Assembly: GCA_024403935.1 (NCBI GenBank)
Contig: JAKSQV010000006.1
Location: forward strand, 1-60,846
DNA from: Ruminococcus sp.
GTDB lineage: Bacteria; Bacillota; Clostridia; Oscillospirales; Ruminococcaceae
Length of the DNA stretch: 60,846 nt
Reading direction: 5' to 3'
Below, piece by piece: positions 7,845-16,942 of the stretch (position 1 is its first letter; each line of letters starts with the position of its first letter). Below the pieces are notes generated by a model that was not told where the DNA came from, did no database searches, and saw nothing but the letters and a program-made list of their open reading frames with translations. The position numbers and the translations under genes were made by a program.

Positions 7845-9416
7845 ATGGAAGAGCCCGAAAAAATAACCCGACTGATACCCAAGCGAAAAAAAAGCTTTCG
7901 CCGACTGATATTCAGCCGAGCCTTTCTTATTATCGCTCTGCTTATCGTGCAGATAGTCATACTTGTCGCCATATATTTCCAGTTCACCGAGTATCTGCCG
8001 CAGGCAAAGGTGCTGCTCGGGCTGTTTTCACTGCTGATGGTATTCCACCTGTTCAACTGTGAAATGGACTCGACCGCCAAGCTGACATGGCTCGCACTTA
8101 TCACACTCTTTCCTATCCCCGGAGCTATGCTGCTGTTCTTCACAAAGCAGGACTTCGGTCATATCAAACTAAAGAAAAGCGTCATCAGCGTTATTTCAGA
8201 ATCCAAAGAGATGCTTCCGCTGCACAGTGAGATACTCGATGAGCCCGAGCTTGCCAGATCAGGTACGGATTCGCTCTGCCGCTACGTCAATTGTACGGGC
8301 TGCTTCCCGATATACAACAACACCGATGTCACATACTTCCCGACAGGTGAAGATGTATTTGAGGCTATGCTTGAGGAACTCGAAAAAGCCGAGCACTTCA
8401 TCTTCATGGAATACTTCATCGTTGCCGAAGGATATATGTGGGGAAAGGTACTCGATATTCTCGCGCGGAAAGCACAGCAGGGCGTTGACATCCGGTTGAT
8501 GTTTGACGGGATGTGCGAGATGTCAACTCTCACACACGATTACCCGGCACGTCTTGCAAAGCTCGGTATCAAGTGCAAAGCATTCGCACCGATACTGCCT
8601 TTTCTCTCAACATACTACAACTACCGTGACCACCGCAAGCTGCTTGTTATTGACGGAAACATCGCCTTCAACGGAGGCGTGAATCTTGCCGACGAATACA
8701 TCAATCAGCGCGTGTGCTACGGTCACTGGAAGGACTGTGCCGTAATGCTTCGCGGAGAGGCAGTGCGAAGCTTCACGCTGATGTTCCTTCAGATGTGGAA
8801 CGTTGACGAAGCAGAGCATCAGTGGGACGAATGGCTGAGTGCTTCATACGACACTGAGCAGGAATACTGCGGCTATGTGATACCGTATGCAGACTGTCCT
8901 CTTGATGATAAAAAGGTCGGCGAGACCGTATACATTGATATTCTTAACCGCGCAACCGAATATGTTCACATCATGACACCATATCTCATTCTCGACGGCG
9001 AAATGGAAAATGCCATACGGTTTGCAGCAGAGCGCGGCATAGACGTAAAGCTGATACTTCCCGGAATCCCTGACAAGAAAGCTGCCTATGCGCTTGCAAA
9101 GACGCATTACTCAGGTCTTACGAAGGCAGGCGTGAAAATATACGAGTATACTCCCGGCTTCGTTCACTCGAAAGTGTTTGTAGGCGACGGCGAGAAGGCT
9201 GTGGTCGGCACCATAAACCTCGATTACCGCAGTCTGTACCACCATTTTGAGTGTGCAACATATATGTACAAGACAAAGTGCATTTCCGAAATAGAGGCTG
9301 ATTTTCAGAAGACTCTCGCACAATGCCGCGAGGTCACTCCCGAGACTATCAGACATGAAAAGCTTTTCTACAAGGTCACGGGCGAGCTGTTGAAGCTGGT
9401 TGCACCTCTGTTCTGA
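7845..9416 (+). CDS. cls: Cardiolipin synthase
   Basis: A 523-residue membrane enzyme that joins two phosphatidylglycerols into cardiolipin. ATG 7845 gives 7-bp spacing from AAAGGA (7832-7837); ATG 7842 is equally in frame. Two N-terminal helices (residues about 20-95, PLDc_N type) precede two phospholipase D motifs: HRKLLVIDGNIAFNGG in the middle and HSKVFVGDGEKAVVGTIN near the C-terminus, both with intact His, Lys and Asp. It ends in PLF, typical of the family. It sits 62 bp after galK and has no obvious promoter of its own, so read-through is likely, though the functions are unrelated. Confidence 0.9.
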   Translation: MEEPEKITRLIPKRKKSFRRLIFSRAFLIIALLIVQIVILVAIYFQFTEYLPQAKVLLGLFSLLMVFHLFNCEMDSTAKLTWLALITLFPIPGAMLLFFTKQDFGHIKLKKSVISVISESKEMLPLHSEILDEPELARSGTDSLCRYVNCTGCFPIYNNTDVTYFPTGEDVFEAMLEELEKAEHFIFMEYFIVAEGYMWGKVLDILARKAQQGVDIRLMFDGMCEMSTLTHDYPARLAKLGIKCKAFAPILPFLSTYYNYRDHRKLLVIDGNIAFNGGVNLADEYINQRVCYGHWKDCAVMLRGEAVRSFTLMFLQMWNVDEAEHQWDEWLSASYDTEQEYCGYVIPYADCPLDDKKVGETVYIDILNRATEYVHIMTPYLILDGEMENAIRFAAERGIDVKLILPGIPDKKAAYALAKTHYSGLTKAGVKIYEYTPGFVHSKVFVGDGEKAVVGTINLDYRSLYHHFECATYMYKTKCISEIEADFQKTLAQCREVTPETIRHEKLFYKVTGELLKLVAPLF

Positions 9417-9436
9417 CACTATATCATATTAACCTC

Positions 9437-9477
9437 AGGGCGTTTCGGCAGCAAAGCCGTCAAACGCCCTTTCATTT
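9437..9477 (+). terminator. Rho-independent terminator after cls
   Basis: AGGGCGTTT-CGGC pairs with GCCG-AAACGCCCT across a short loop and is followed by TTCATTTT. Confidence 0.8.
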
Positions 9478-9524
9478 TACCTGCCCACTCAACTAACGGT
9501 TGAATTTCGTAAAGATACAATCGC

Positions 9525-9553
9525 TTGAAATCAACTTTCGGATGTGATATAAT
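9525..9553 (+). promoter_or_regulatory. sigma-A promoter of the XRE-GH44 operon
   Basis: TTGAAA (9525-9530), 17-bp spacer, TATAAT (9548-9553), some 85 bp before the regulator start. Confidence 0.75.
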
Positions 9554-9638
9554 GCAGTTATAGGACAAACAATTAAAGTAATTTGTAAACGTTTACGCAG
9601 TTCATCCACAATTTCACAAAAGGGAGGACGCTCTCAAA

Positions 9639-10502
9639 ATGAAGTTGAACTTTAATGAAAATCTCGTCAGGTACAGAAAAAGAGCAGGTCTCACACAACA
9701 GCAGCTTGCACAGAAGCTTTCTATCACACCGCAGGCTGTCTCAAAGTGGGAAAAGGGCAGCTATCCCGACTGCGAGCTTCTTCCGAAGCTTTCGCAGATA
9801 TTGGACGTTTCCCTCGATGTTCTGTTCGGGCTGAAGGACGAGGACGGAAAGATCAGCCTTAATACAGCCGTTATCGAAGAAGTAGGCAAGCTTGATGAAG
9901 CGGAGAAGGGCAAGCGTGCAATGGAGCTGATATATACTCTGCTCTGTGCATTCAGAACGGGACCGAGTCCCGAGCACGCAAGTCTTCCTGAAAGCTTCAC
10001 GCGCGAGACCTACGCTCAGGTACGCACGGACAACGCGCTCGCCATCGCGCGTCTGAATCCGGATATGCAGTACGCCTGCTTCATGCGTATACCCGAAAAC
10101 GGCATAAACAGCTATTTTTCCATTGAGCCTCGCCTGCTTGAGCTGTTCTCTCTGCTGTCGGACGAAAACGCAATGAAGGTAATATCCTATGCCGAGACTC
10201 TCAGCAGAAACAACATCCTTACAAAAGAATGTATCTCCAAGGAGCTCGGTATGCCGAGCGAAACGGTATCTGTCATAGTTGACCGCTGCGAAAAGCTGGG
10301 CATCATGTGGCAGCTCACTGCCAACACGGGCGGTGAGACCTTTCCGATATACGGCTATGTTCATAACGTGCCGCTCGTCGGGATACTCACCCTCGCAAAG
10401 TCGCTCGTCAATTACATATCCTTCCCGGAGCCCGACATTGACTCATGGACGAGAGCGCCCTTCAGACATAATTCACAGGACACAGATACAGAAAAAGAAT
10501 AG
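9639..10502 (+). CDS. XRE-family helix-turn-helix regulator
   Basis: A 287-residue regulator. GGGAGG lies 13 bp before the ATG. Residues about 8-62 form the Cro/C1 type DNA-binding domain (LTQQQLAQKLSITPQAVSKWEKG). The remainder is helical, and residues about 180-215 look like a second winged-helix-like segment (LTKECISKELGMPSETVSVIVDRC). No enzymatic motif is visible. The GH44 gene follows after 49 bp with no promoter or terminator between, so the two are probably co-transcribed and the regulator may respond to plant-glucan signals. Confidence 0.8.
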   Translation: MKLNFNENLVRYRKRAGLTQQQLAQKLSITPQAVSKWEKGSYPDCELLPKLSQILDVSLDVLFGLKDEDGKISLNTAVIEEVGKLDEAEKGKRAMELIYTLLCAFRTGPSPEHASLPESFTRETYAQVRTDNALAIARLNPDMQYACFMRIPENGINSYFSIEPRLLELFSLLSDENAMKVISYAETLSRNNILTKECISKELGMPSETVSVIVDRCEKLGIMWQLTANTGGETFPIYGYVHNVPLVGILTLAKSLVNYISFPEPDIDSWTRAPFRHNSQDTDTEKE

Positions 10503-10551
10503 AAAACATGAATTTATAGGCACTTATATATTGAAACGGAGGAAAAGAAAC

Positions 10552-12987
10552 ATGATAAAGAAAAGCTTTGCCGCACTCCTTGCAGGCATCTGCACCGTTG
10601 CATCAGCTTCCTCTCTGCCTGTGGCGACAGGCTCGGCTGAGGATGCTTATGCAATGAACGTATCAGTCAGGCTCGACGGCAGTAAGAAAGAGATAAGCCC
10701 TTACATCTACGGCGTTAACGAATACGCCAACTCATCCAACCTCAAGACCATGAAGGTCAACAGCGTACGTCAGGGCGGAAACCGTCTCAGCGGCTACAAC
10801 TGGGAGACAAACTACTCCAGCGCAGGTGAGGACTGGATAAACAGCAACGACGACCACTACGGCAAGCCCTCGAACGGTCCCGCTTATGCTGCCGCATCAT
10901 TCTCAAAGACCTGCGAGAAGTATAATATCCCCTACAAGATGACCACTCTCCAGATGTGCGGATATGTTGCCGCAGATATGAAAGGCACTGTAAAGGAAAA
11001 CGAGGTCGCTCCCTCCGAACGCTGGAACAAGGTCGAGTTCCGCAAAGACGGCGAGCTTTCACTTGAGCCCGACCTCACGGATGATACCGTATACATGGAC
11101 GAGTATGTGAACTACCTTGTCAAGACATTCGGTGACGCTTCCACAAAGACAGGCTTTCAGGCCTTCTCGCTCGACAACGAGCCTGCTCTCTGGAACGACA
11201 CACATCCGAGAATGCACCCCGAGGAAATGACAAACAAGGAGCTTGTCTCCAAGTCTGTCGAGCTCGCAAAGGTAGTCAAGGAGATAGACCCCAAGGCTGA
11301 AGTATTCGGACCTGCATTCTGGGGTATGCTCCCCTGCATACAGGCAGGCGAAAGCGGAAACGGCTTCACCGATCCCGAGTGGCAGGCTGTAAAGAATGAT
11401 TACGACTGGTATCTCGACTTCTATCTCAAGCAGATGGCTGATGCCGAAAAGGAAAGCGGCAAGCGTCTTCTCGATGTTATCGACGTTCACTACTATTCAC
11501 AGGGACTTAACAGTGATGACGACATACTTCAGGCGGCAAGAAGCCTCTATGACCCCACCTATGTTGAGTCAAGCTGGCTCCAGCCCACATTCAAGCAATT
11601 CTTCCCGTTCATCCCTGCAATAAAGAAGTCCATTGACAAGTATTATCCCGGAACTAAGATCGCGATCACCGAGTACAACCTCGGCAACATCTCCAAGGAG
11701 AAGGAAACAGGCAAGGATATCAGAACAGGTATCGCCGAGGCAGAAGCTCTCGGATGCTTTGCTGCAAACGATGTTTACTTCGCAACATACTGGGGCACTA
11801 TCCCCGATTGTCCGTTTGTTGAGTCCGCTATCAACCTCTACACCAACTATGACGGCAAGGGCGCAGCTTTCGGTGACACTCTCGTTGAAGCTGAAACAGA
11901 GGACCTCTCAAAGTCCTACGCTTATGCAGCTATCAACGGCAAGGACGATTCACAGGTAACGGTCGTCCTCGCAAACAAGGACAAGACAAAGCCTGAAAAG
12001 GCTGTTATCGAGCTGACAGGCGCATCAAGCACCTACAAGAGCGCAACTGTCTATGCTGTAACTCAGGATCACAGCGACATCAGAGTCGTAAGCATCGACA
12101 ACGAGGTCAAGGACAACAAGGTAACAGTTGAGCTCCCTGCCCTCTCGTTCGCACAGGTAGTACTCTCCGATAAGGAAAGCGACGCTGAGATATACGTTGC
12201 TCCCGACATTGAAACAAAAGAGATTGAGTACAAGTTCGATGAGCTTGAGCTTTCACAGAACGGCTTCCCGATGATCCCCATTGAGGACAAGGAGCACATC
12301 AAGTCCATCATCATCAACTGCACAGCAAACTGCTCAACAGGTGCAGCATGGTACTGCGGCGGCGGCGGACTCTGCTTCAACAAGCTCAAGTCCCTTGACG
12401 GTGCAACTGCGTACGGCTGGGGCAACAAGTCCTTCGGCTACAGCGGATCGGGCGATGTTGAGGTAGCCATGGACAGCACATTCACTATCCCTGACCCCGA
12501 AAAGCCCGATGCCTCACTCGAAGTAGATGCTGACTACGACGATACATTCATCGAGTTCCAGGACTGGTGGAAGTCTTCCGCCAACGACGCACAGGGTGCT
12601 GACGTATCCGTAACATATAACACGATTAAAGTCGTATACGAATATGACCACACAGGCGAAGGCAGCACTACGACCTCCGCAACTACCACTTCAGGCACAA
12701 CAACTACTACTGCAACAACGACAGCTTCCACAGGAAGCTCATCGACCGCACTTCTTCCCGCTGCAACACTCATCGGCGATGCCAACCTCGACAAGAAAGT
12801 AACAGTCGCTGATTCAGTAGCAATACTCCAGTCTATCGCAAACAAGGACAAATATGCACTCAAGCCTGAGGGCGCAGCCAATGCAGACTGCTGCGATCCC
12901 GGCGACGGCATCACAGGAAAGGATGCACTCGCAATACAGAAGCTTGATGCAAAGGCAATCGAAAAGCTGCCTGAAATTTCCAAGTAA
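10552..12987 (+). CDS. Secreted GH44 endoglucanase/xyloglucanase with CBM and dockerin
   Basis: An 811-residue cellulosomal enzyme expected to cut beta-1,4-glucan or xyloglucan outside the cell. ATG 10552 has a CGGAGG site and starts a signal peptide (MIKKSF...). The GH44 module spans about residues 35-530, with the acid/base Glu210 in DNEPALW and nucleophile Glu374 in ITEYNLG. A beta-sandwich follows, then a tryptophan-containing module (about 565-700) that may be a CBM, perhaps CBM76-like since that family was defined on a Ruminococcus GH44 protein. A Thr/Ser linker (about 702-738) leads to a dockerin (GDANLDKKVTVADSVAILQ ... GITGKDALAIQK). The second dockerin half has a shortened calcium loop, as in ruminococcal dockerins. 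A repeat-family terminator follows the gene. Confidence 0.9.
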   Translation: MIKKSFAALLAGICTVASASSLPVATGSAEDAYAMNVSVRLDGSKKEISPYIYGVNEYANSSNLKTMKVNSVRQGGNRLSGYNWETNYSSAGEDWINSNDDHYGKPSNGPAYAAASFSKTCEKYNIPYKMTTLQMCGYVAADMKGTVKENEVAPSERWNKVEFRKDGELSLEPDLTDDTVYMDEYVNYLVKTFGDASTKTGFQAFSLDNEPALWNDTHPRMHPEEMTNKELVSKSVELAKVVKEIDPKAEVFGPAFWGMLPCIQAGESGNGFTDPEWQAVKNDYDWYLDFYLKQMADAEKESGKRLLDVIDVHYYSQGLNSDDDILQAARSLYDPTYVESSWLQPTFKQFFPFIPAIKKSIDKYYPGTKIAITEYNLGNISKEKETGKDIRTGIAEAEALGCFAANDVYFATYWGTIPDCPFVESAINLYTNYDGKGAAFGDTLVEAETEDLSKSYAYAAINGKDDSQVTVVLANKDKTKPEKAVIELTGASSTYKSATVYAVTQDHSDIRVVSIDNEVKDNKVTVELPALSFAQVVLSDKESDAEIYVAPDIETKEIEYKFDELELSQNGFPMIPIEDKEHIKSIIINCTANCSTGAAWYCGGGGLCFNKLKSLDGATAYGWGNKSFGYSGSGDVEVAMDSTFTIPDPEKPDASLEVDADYDDTFIEFQDWWKSSANDAQGADVSVTYNTIKVVYEYDHTGEGSTTTSATTTSGTTTTTATTTASTGSSSTALLPAATLIGDANLDKKVTVADSVAILQSIANKDKYALKPEGAANADCCDPGDGITGKDALAIQKLDAKAIEKLPEISK

Positions 12988-13012
12988 ATCTCACAAATCT
13001 CTCTGACAGATT

Positions 13013-13062
13013 GCAGGCTGCCGTCTATAACCGTTGGTTTATAGTACGGCAGCCTGCTTTTT
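13013..13062 (+). repeat. Dispersed hairpin repeat, copy 1 (terminator-like)
   Basis: A 45-bp imperfect palindrome (13013-13057) starting GCAGG and ending CAGCCTGC, then TTTTT. The arms hold CCGT-CTATAA against TTATAG-TACGG. It starts 26 bp after the GH44 stop. Close relatives sit at 22576 and 45673. Confidence 0.85.
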
Positions 13063-13329
13063 GCTAAGCGAGTGAAAAAGAATGGTCATCCGTTACCATT
13101 CCGTTTCTGACAGGCACACTCACTCCGCAGCATTTCTCTCGTTCATTTTTCACAAACGGCAGTCAAAACGCAGCGAAGGTTTTTATACTCCGTCATATTT
13201 ACCAACACATTTGCGAACGTATGTGCGCATATCCTTTGTTATTATTGGCATATTGCACAAATGTAGTTGTTAAAACTTGTCCGTATCGTACTCCATATGC
13301 AAATTTTCTTTCATTTTTGCAAAAAAAGC
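13063..13329. other. Gene-free stretch upstream of the Ddl-like gene
   Basis: No gene is supported between the hairpin repeat and the promoter at 13330; the short open frames lack ribosome sites. Nothing else recognised. Confidence 0.4.
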
Positions 13330-13358
13330 TTGCAGTTTTTTGTGTAATGTGATAAAAT
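13330..13358 (+). promoter_or_regulatory. Candidate sigma-A promoter of the ddl-like/ywiB/argS operon
   Basis: TTGCAG (13330-13335), 17-bp spacer, TAAAAT (13353-13358), about 58 bp before the start codon. The -35 match is partial. Confidence 0.4.
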
Positions 13359-13416
13359 ATAGTGATACTTGAAATTGACGATACTGCTTTTTAACACATT
13401 TATAAAGGAGAAATAT

Positions 13417-14490
13417 ATGGCAAAGATAAAAGCTGCCGTGATTTTCGGCGGTACGGCTCAGGAGCATGAGCTGTCACTTGCCTCTGCCGCAGAGGTTATC
13501 CGCAATATCCCGACAGACAAATATGACGTTACCTGCATCGGCATCACAAAGAAGGGACGCTGGCTCTACTTCCCCGGAGACGTGGAAGAAATAGCTGACG
13601 GAAGCTGGGAGATGAATCCCGACAATGCTTCTGCAATACTCTCCCCTGACCCGCTTCACCGCGGCATAGTCGTCATCGAGGACGGCGATGTGACAGTCCG
13701 CAGGATAGACGTGGCATTCCCCGTGCTTCACGGGAAAAAAGGCGCGGACGGCACGATTCAGGCTTTGCTTGATATGTCATGCATCCCCTATGTGGGAAGC
13801 GGACATCTTGCCGCAGCCTCATGCATGGATAAATCACACACCCACATGATGCTCGATGACTATGGCATTGCCACAGCAGACTGGAAGCTCATAACCCAGC
13901 GTGACATCAACTGCATTGACAAACGCTGTGAGGAAATAGCCGCTGCGCTCGGCTTTCCTGTCGTTATCAAGCCCGCAAACAGCGGATGCAGCGCAGGCAC
14001 TACCATTGCTCATGACATTGATGAGCTCAACACTGCCGTAAAGGTAGCATTCTCAAATGACAACAAGGGCCTCGCTGAAAAGTATTGCGAGGCACGTAAG
14101 CTTGAAGTGGCTGTTTTCGGCTACGATTCGCCTATCGCCTCAAACGTCGGAGAAATACTCTCGTTAGGAAAGAAATACAATCCAACAGAGGTCAGAAAAA
14201 ACAGCGGCGATGACTTTATTATACCGGCAGACCTCCCCGATGAGCTTGCCAAAAACATCCGCAGCACCGCAATAAAGACATTCAAGGCACTCGGATGCAG
14301 GAGCCTCGCAAGAGTGGACTTCCTCCTCACTGAAGACGGCAAGCTACTGCTCAATAAAACAGTCACCTCTCCGGGACTCAGACAAAACAGCGTTTTCCCC
14401 AAGCTGATGGCACAGTTCGGAATAGATATGCCCGAGCTGACTGATATGCTCCTTGAGCAGGCATTGGAAAACTCGGAAAGGGCATACTGA
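13417..14490 (+). CDS. D-Ala-D-Ala ligase-like ATP-grasp protein with altered active site
   Basis: A 357-residue member of the Ddl/ATP-grasp family; real Ddl joins two D-alanines for peptidoglycan. ATG 13417 follows AAAGGAG. The fold markers are kept: AVIFGGTAQEHELSLASA at the N-terminus, YVGSGHLAAASCMDKSHTHMML, VVIKPANSGCSAG, and ARVDFLL with Asp301. But the metal-binding motif usually written NExNTxPG reads LNKTVTSPG here: the Glu ligand is Lys314 and the Asn ligand is Val316. The usual G-S-S of the ATP/substrate loop is G-C191-S. Two of three Mg2+ ligands are therefore missing, so ordinary ligase activity is doubtful. It overlaps the DUF1934 gene by 1 bp. Could be a pseudoenzyme, a ligase of different chemistry, or a regulatory partner. 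Confidence 0.75.
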   Translation: MAKIKAAVIFGGTAQEHELSLASAAEVIRNIPTDKYDVTCIGITKKGRWLYFPGDVEEIADGSWEMNPDNASAILSPDPLHRGIVVIEDGDVTVRRIDVAFPVLHGKKGADGTIQALLDMSCIPYVGSGHLAAASCMDKSHTHMMLDDYGIATADWKLITQRDINCIDKRCEEIAAALGFPVVIKPANSGCSAGTTIAHDIDELNTAVKVAFSNDNKGLAEKYCEARKLEVAVFGYDSPIASNVGEILSLGKKYNPTEVRKNSGDDFIIPADLPDELAKNIRSTAIKTFKALGCRSLARVDFLLTEDGKLLLNKTVTSPGLRQNSVFPKLMAQFGIDMPELTDMLLEQALENSERAY

Positions 14491-14912
14491 TGAAAAAAGA
14501 CGTTCTCATTTCGCTGACAAGCATACAGTGGCAGGACGATGAAAAAAACGAAACGGAGCTTCTGACGCGTGCCTCGCTCTCAAGAGCAGGCTCACGGGAC
14601 ATCATTTCTTATGAGGACACCTCCGCAACAGGCTTTGAGGGCTCTGTTACCACTATCACTGTTGACGGAAGCAGCTCCGCCTCGATAATCAGACGCGGAA
14701 CAGCCAATTCTGTGCTGTCCCTCGAGATCGGCAGGAAGCATTACTGCCAGTACGGCACGCCGTTCGGTGATATGCGCATCGGCGTATACACGCACGCTAT
14801 CAATAATACCATTGAGAAAGACGGGCGGCTGTATATGAAGTACACCCTCGATCTGAATTCGTCCTATCTCTCCGACAACGAGATAATAATGAATATCAAG
14901 AATCAAAGTTGA
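14490..14912 (+). CDS. DUF1934 (YwiB-type) beta-barrel protein
   Basis: A 140-residue small cytoplasmic protein matching the DUF1934/YwiB family by its opening (MKKDVLISLTSIQ), the central RRGTANSVLSLEIGRKHYCQYGTPFGDM segment and the C-terminal beta strands ending MNIKNQS. The family has a calycin-like barrel and no established function. Its start overlaps the previous stop (TGATG), and argS follows 39 bp later; the ywiB-argS order is also that of Bacillus subtilis, which supports the identification. Confidence 0.8.
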   Translation: MKKDVLISLTSIQWQDDEKNETELLTRASLSRAGSRDIISYEDTSATGFEGSVTTITVDGSSSASIIRRGTANSVLSLEIGRKHYCQYGTPFGDMRIGVYTHAINNTIEKDGRLYMKYTLDLNSSYLSDNEIIMNIKNQS

Positions 14913-14951
14913 TTCTCAGCCAAGCATTTTTCAAAGAAAGGATACAAACCT

Positions 14952-16718
14952 ATGTCAGACCTGATCAAATCTGCATCACTTGAGCTCAGAGAGCTCATCA
15001 ACGATGCGCTGGGCGTTCTCGTAGCAGAGGGGGTAGCTCCCGCCGAAATGCTCCCGTCATTCATCATCGAGATCCCCGCGGACAAATCCCACGGCGACTT
15101 TGCTGCAAACACCGCAATGGTGTGTGCGAAGGCGTTCAAGCTTCCGCCGCGTAAGATTGCCGAGCTCATCATCGAAAAGATCGACCTCAGCGGTTCCGCC
15201 TTCGAGAGAGCCGAAATAGCAGGACCGGGCTTCATGAACTTCTTCCTCGGCAGGAAATGGTTCAGTGACACTATTGAAAGCGTCCTCACCGAAAAGGAAA
15301 GCTACGGCCGCACCGACTACGGCAATGGCAAGCGCATTCTCGTTGAGTTCGTTTCCGCAAACCCGACAGGCCCCATGCACATCGGCAACGCAAGAGGCGG
15401 TGCTATCGGAGACTGCCTTGCAAGCGTGCTCGACTGGGCAGGCTTCCACGCAGAAAGAGAGTTCTATGTCAATGATGCCGGCAACCAGATAGAAAAGTTC
15501 GGCAAGTCGCTCTCGCTCCGCTATATGCACATCTGCTCCGAAAAAGGTCAGGAGGTGCTCGCAAAGGCTGCCGATACCGAGGAGGTTTGCAGGCTCATCT
15601 ACGGTGAGGAGGGCAGCTCTGAGGACTTCCCGATGCCAGAGGACGTTTACCTCGGACAGGACATCATCGAGCACGCCAAGAATTACTACGACCTGCACGG
15701 AAGCTCCCTCGCAGATGTTTCTGAGGAGGAACGCCGCAAGGCTCTTTCAGATTATGCTCTCCCGATAAATATCGCAGGTCTTGAGCGTGACCTTAAAAAG
15801 TACCGCATCGTATACGACAACTGGTTCCGTGAGAGCACTATTCACGCCAAGAATGAAACAAAGCTCGTGGTAGACAAGCTCATGGAGGCAGGCAAGGCTT
15901 ACGAACAGGACGGTGCAGTCTGGTTCAGGGCTACCGATTACGGCTTGGACAAGGACTTCGTTCTCCGCCGCAGCAACGGTCTGTATACTTATATAGTACC
16001 TGATATAGCCTACCACTACAACAAGCTCGTGACACGCGGCTTTGACAAGGCAATAAATGTTCTCGGTGCTGACCACCACGGCTATGTTCCGAGACTGAAG
16101 GCTGCTCTGTCAGCTCTCGGAGTCGATGACAGCAAGCTCGATGTCGTGCTCATGCAGATGGTACGCCTCGTCAGAAACGGCGAGACTGTAAAGCTCTCCA
16201 AGAGAAGCGGCAAGGCTATCACGCTGGTAACTCTGCTCGATGAGATACCGATAGATGCTGCAAGATTCTACTTCAACCTCCGCGAAGCCAATTCGCAGTT
16301 TGAATTCGATCTTGACCTTGCAGTTGAAAAATCTTCCCAGAATCCCGTATTCTACGTGCAGTACGCTCACGCAAGAATATGCAGTATGCTCCGCAACCTT
16401 GAAGCCGAGGGTATCGCAGTGCCCGAAAATGCCGATCTTTCACTGCTCACCGATCCGCACGAGATCGAGCTCATACGCCACATTGCTTCGCTTCCTCACG
16501 AGATTGAGCTTGCGGCAAAGGCTTATGACCCCGCAAAGCTCACGAAGTACGCTATCGATCTTGCAACGCTGTTCCACCGTTTCTACGATTCCTGCAGCGT
16601 GAAGAACGCAGGCTCGGACGAGCTGATGAATGCGCGTATCCTGCTCAGTATCGCAGTTCGCCAGACTCTCCGCAACGTGCTGACCATCCTCAAGATAGAT
16701 CAGCCTGAAAAGATGTAA
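14952..16718 (+). CDS. argS: Arginyl-tRNA synthetase
   Basis: A 588-residue class I aminoacyl-tRNA synthetase charging tRNA-Arg. AAAGGA precedes the ATG at 14952. The N-terminal Add1 domain is followed by the HIGH-type motif SANPTGPMHIGNARG (HIGN), the KMSK-type VKLSKRSGKA, and a C-terminal DALR anticodon domain (YAHARICSMLR ... LRNVLTIL). Length and motifs are normal. It is the last gene of the ddl-like/ywiB/argS operon; a weak stem with TTTT lies just after the stop. Confidence 0.96.
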   Translation: MSDLIKSASLELRELINDALGVLVAEGVAPAEMLPSFIIEIPADKSHGDFAANTAMVCAKAFKLPPRKIAELIIEKIDLSGSAFERAEIAGPGFMNFFLGRKWFSDTIESVLTEKESYGRTDYGNGKRILVEFVSANPTGPMHIGNARGGAIGDCLASVLDWAGFHAEREFYVNDAGNQIEKFGKSLSLRYMHICSEKGQEVLAKAADTEEVCRLIYGEEGSSEDFPMPEDVYLGQDIIEHAKNYYDLHGSSLADVSEEERRKALSDYALPINIAGLERDLKKYRIVYDNWFRESTIHAKNETKLVVDKLMEAGKAYEQDGAVWFRATDYGLDKDFVLRRSNGLYTYIVPDIAYHYNKLVTRGFDKAINVLGADHHGYVPRLKAALSALGVDDSKLDVVLMQMVRLVRNGETVKLSKRSGKAITLVTLLDEIPIDAARFYFNLREANSQFEFDLDLAVEKSSQNPVFYVQYAHARICSMLRNLEAEGIAVPENADLSLLTDPHEIELIRHIASLPHEIELAAKAYDPAKLTKYAIDLATLFHRFYDSCSVKNAGSDELMNARILLSIAVRQTLRNVLTILKIDQPEKM

Positions 16719-16942
16719 CGGTATTTCCAAAAGTTACTTTTCGGTTACAAAGCATATCGGCAGTTTAGCAGATTATCACAATGCCGACACACAATTATTG
16801 TCCATTATTCAGTCTTTCAAAGAAAAGTTAACAATTTGCTAACAGTTTGTTCACATCTATATGTTACAATCTGTAATATATTCAGACTGAACGACAACCT
16901 TTGAAAGCGGAAAATAAAAAATAACAAAGAAGGGTGCAAATT

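Noticed and set aside
16719..16942. Promoter for the CdaR-type regulator
   Set aside because: Several half matches (TTGCTA, TACAAT) but none with correct spacing; not called.
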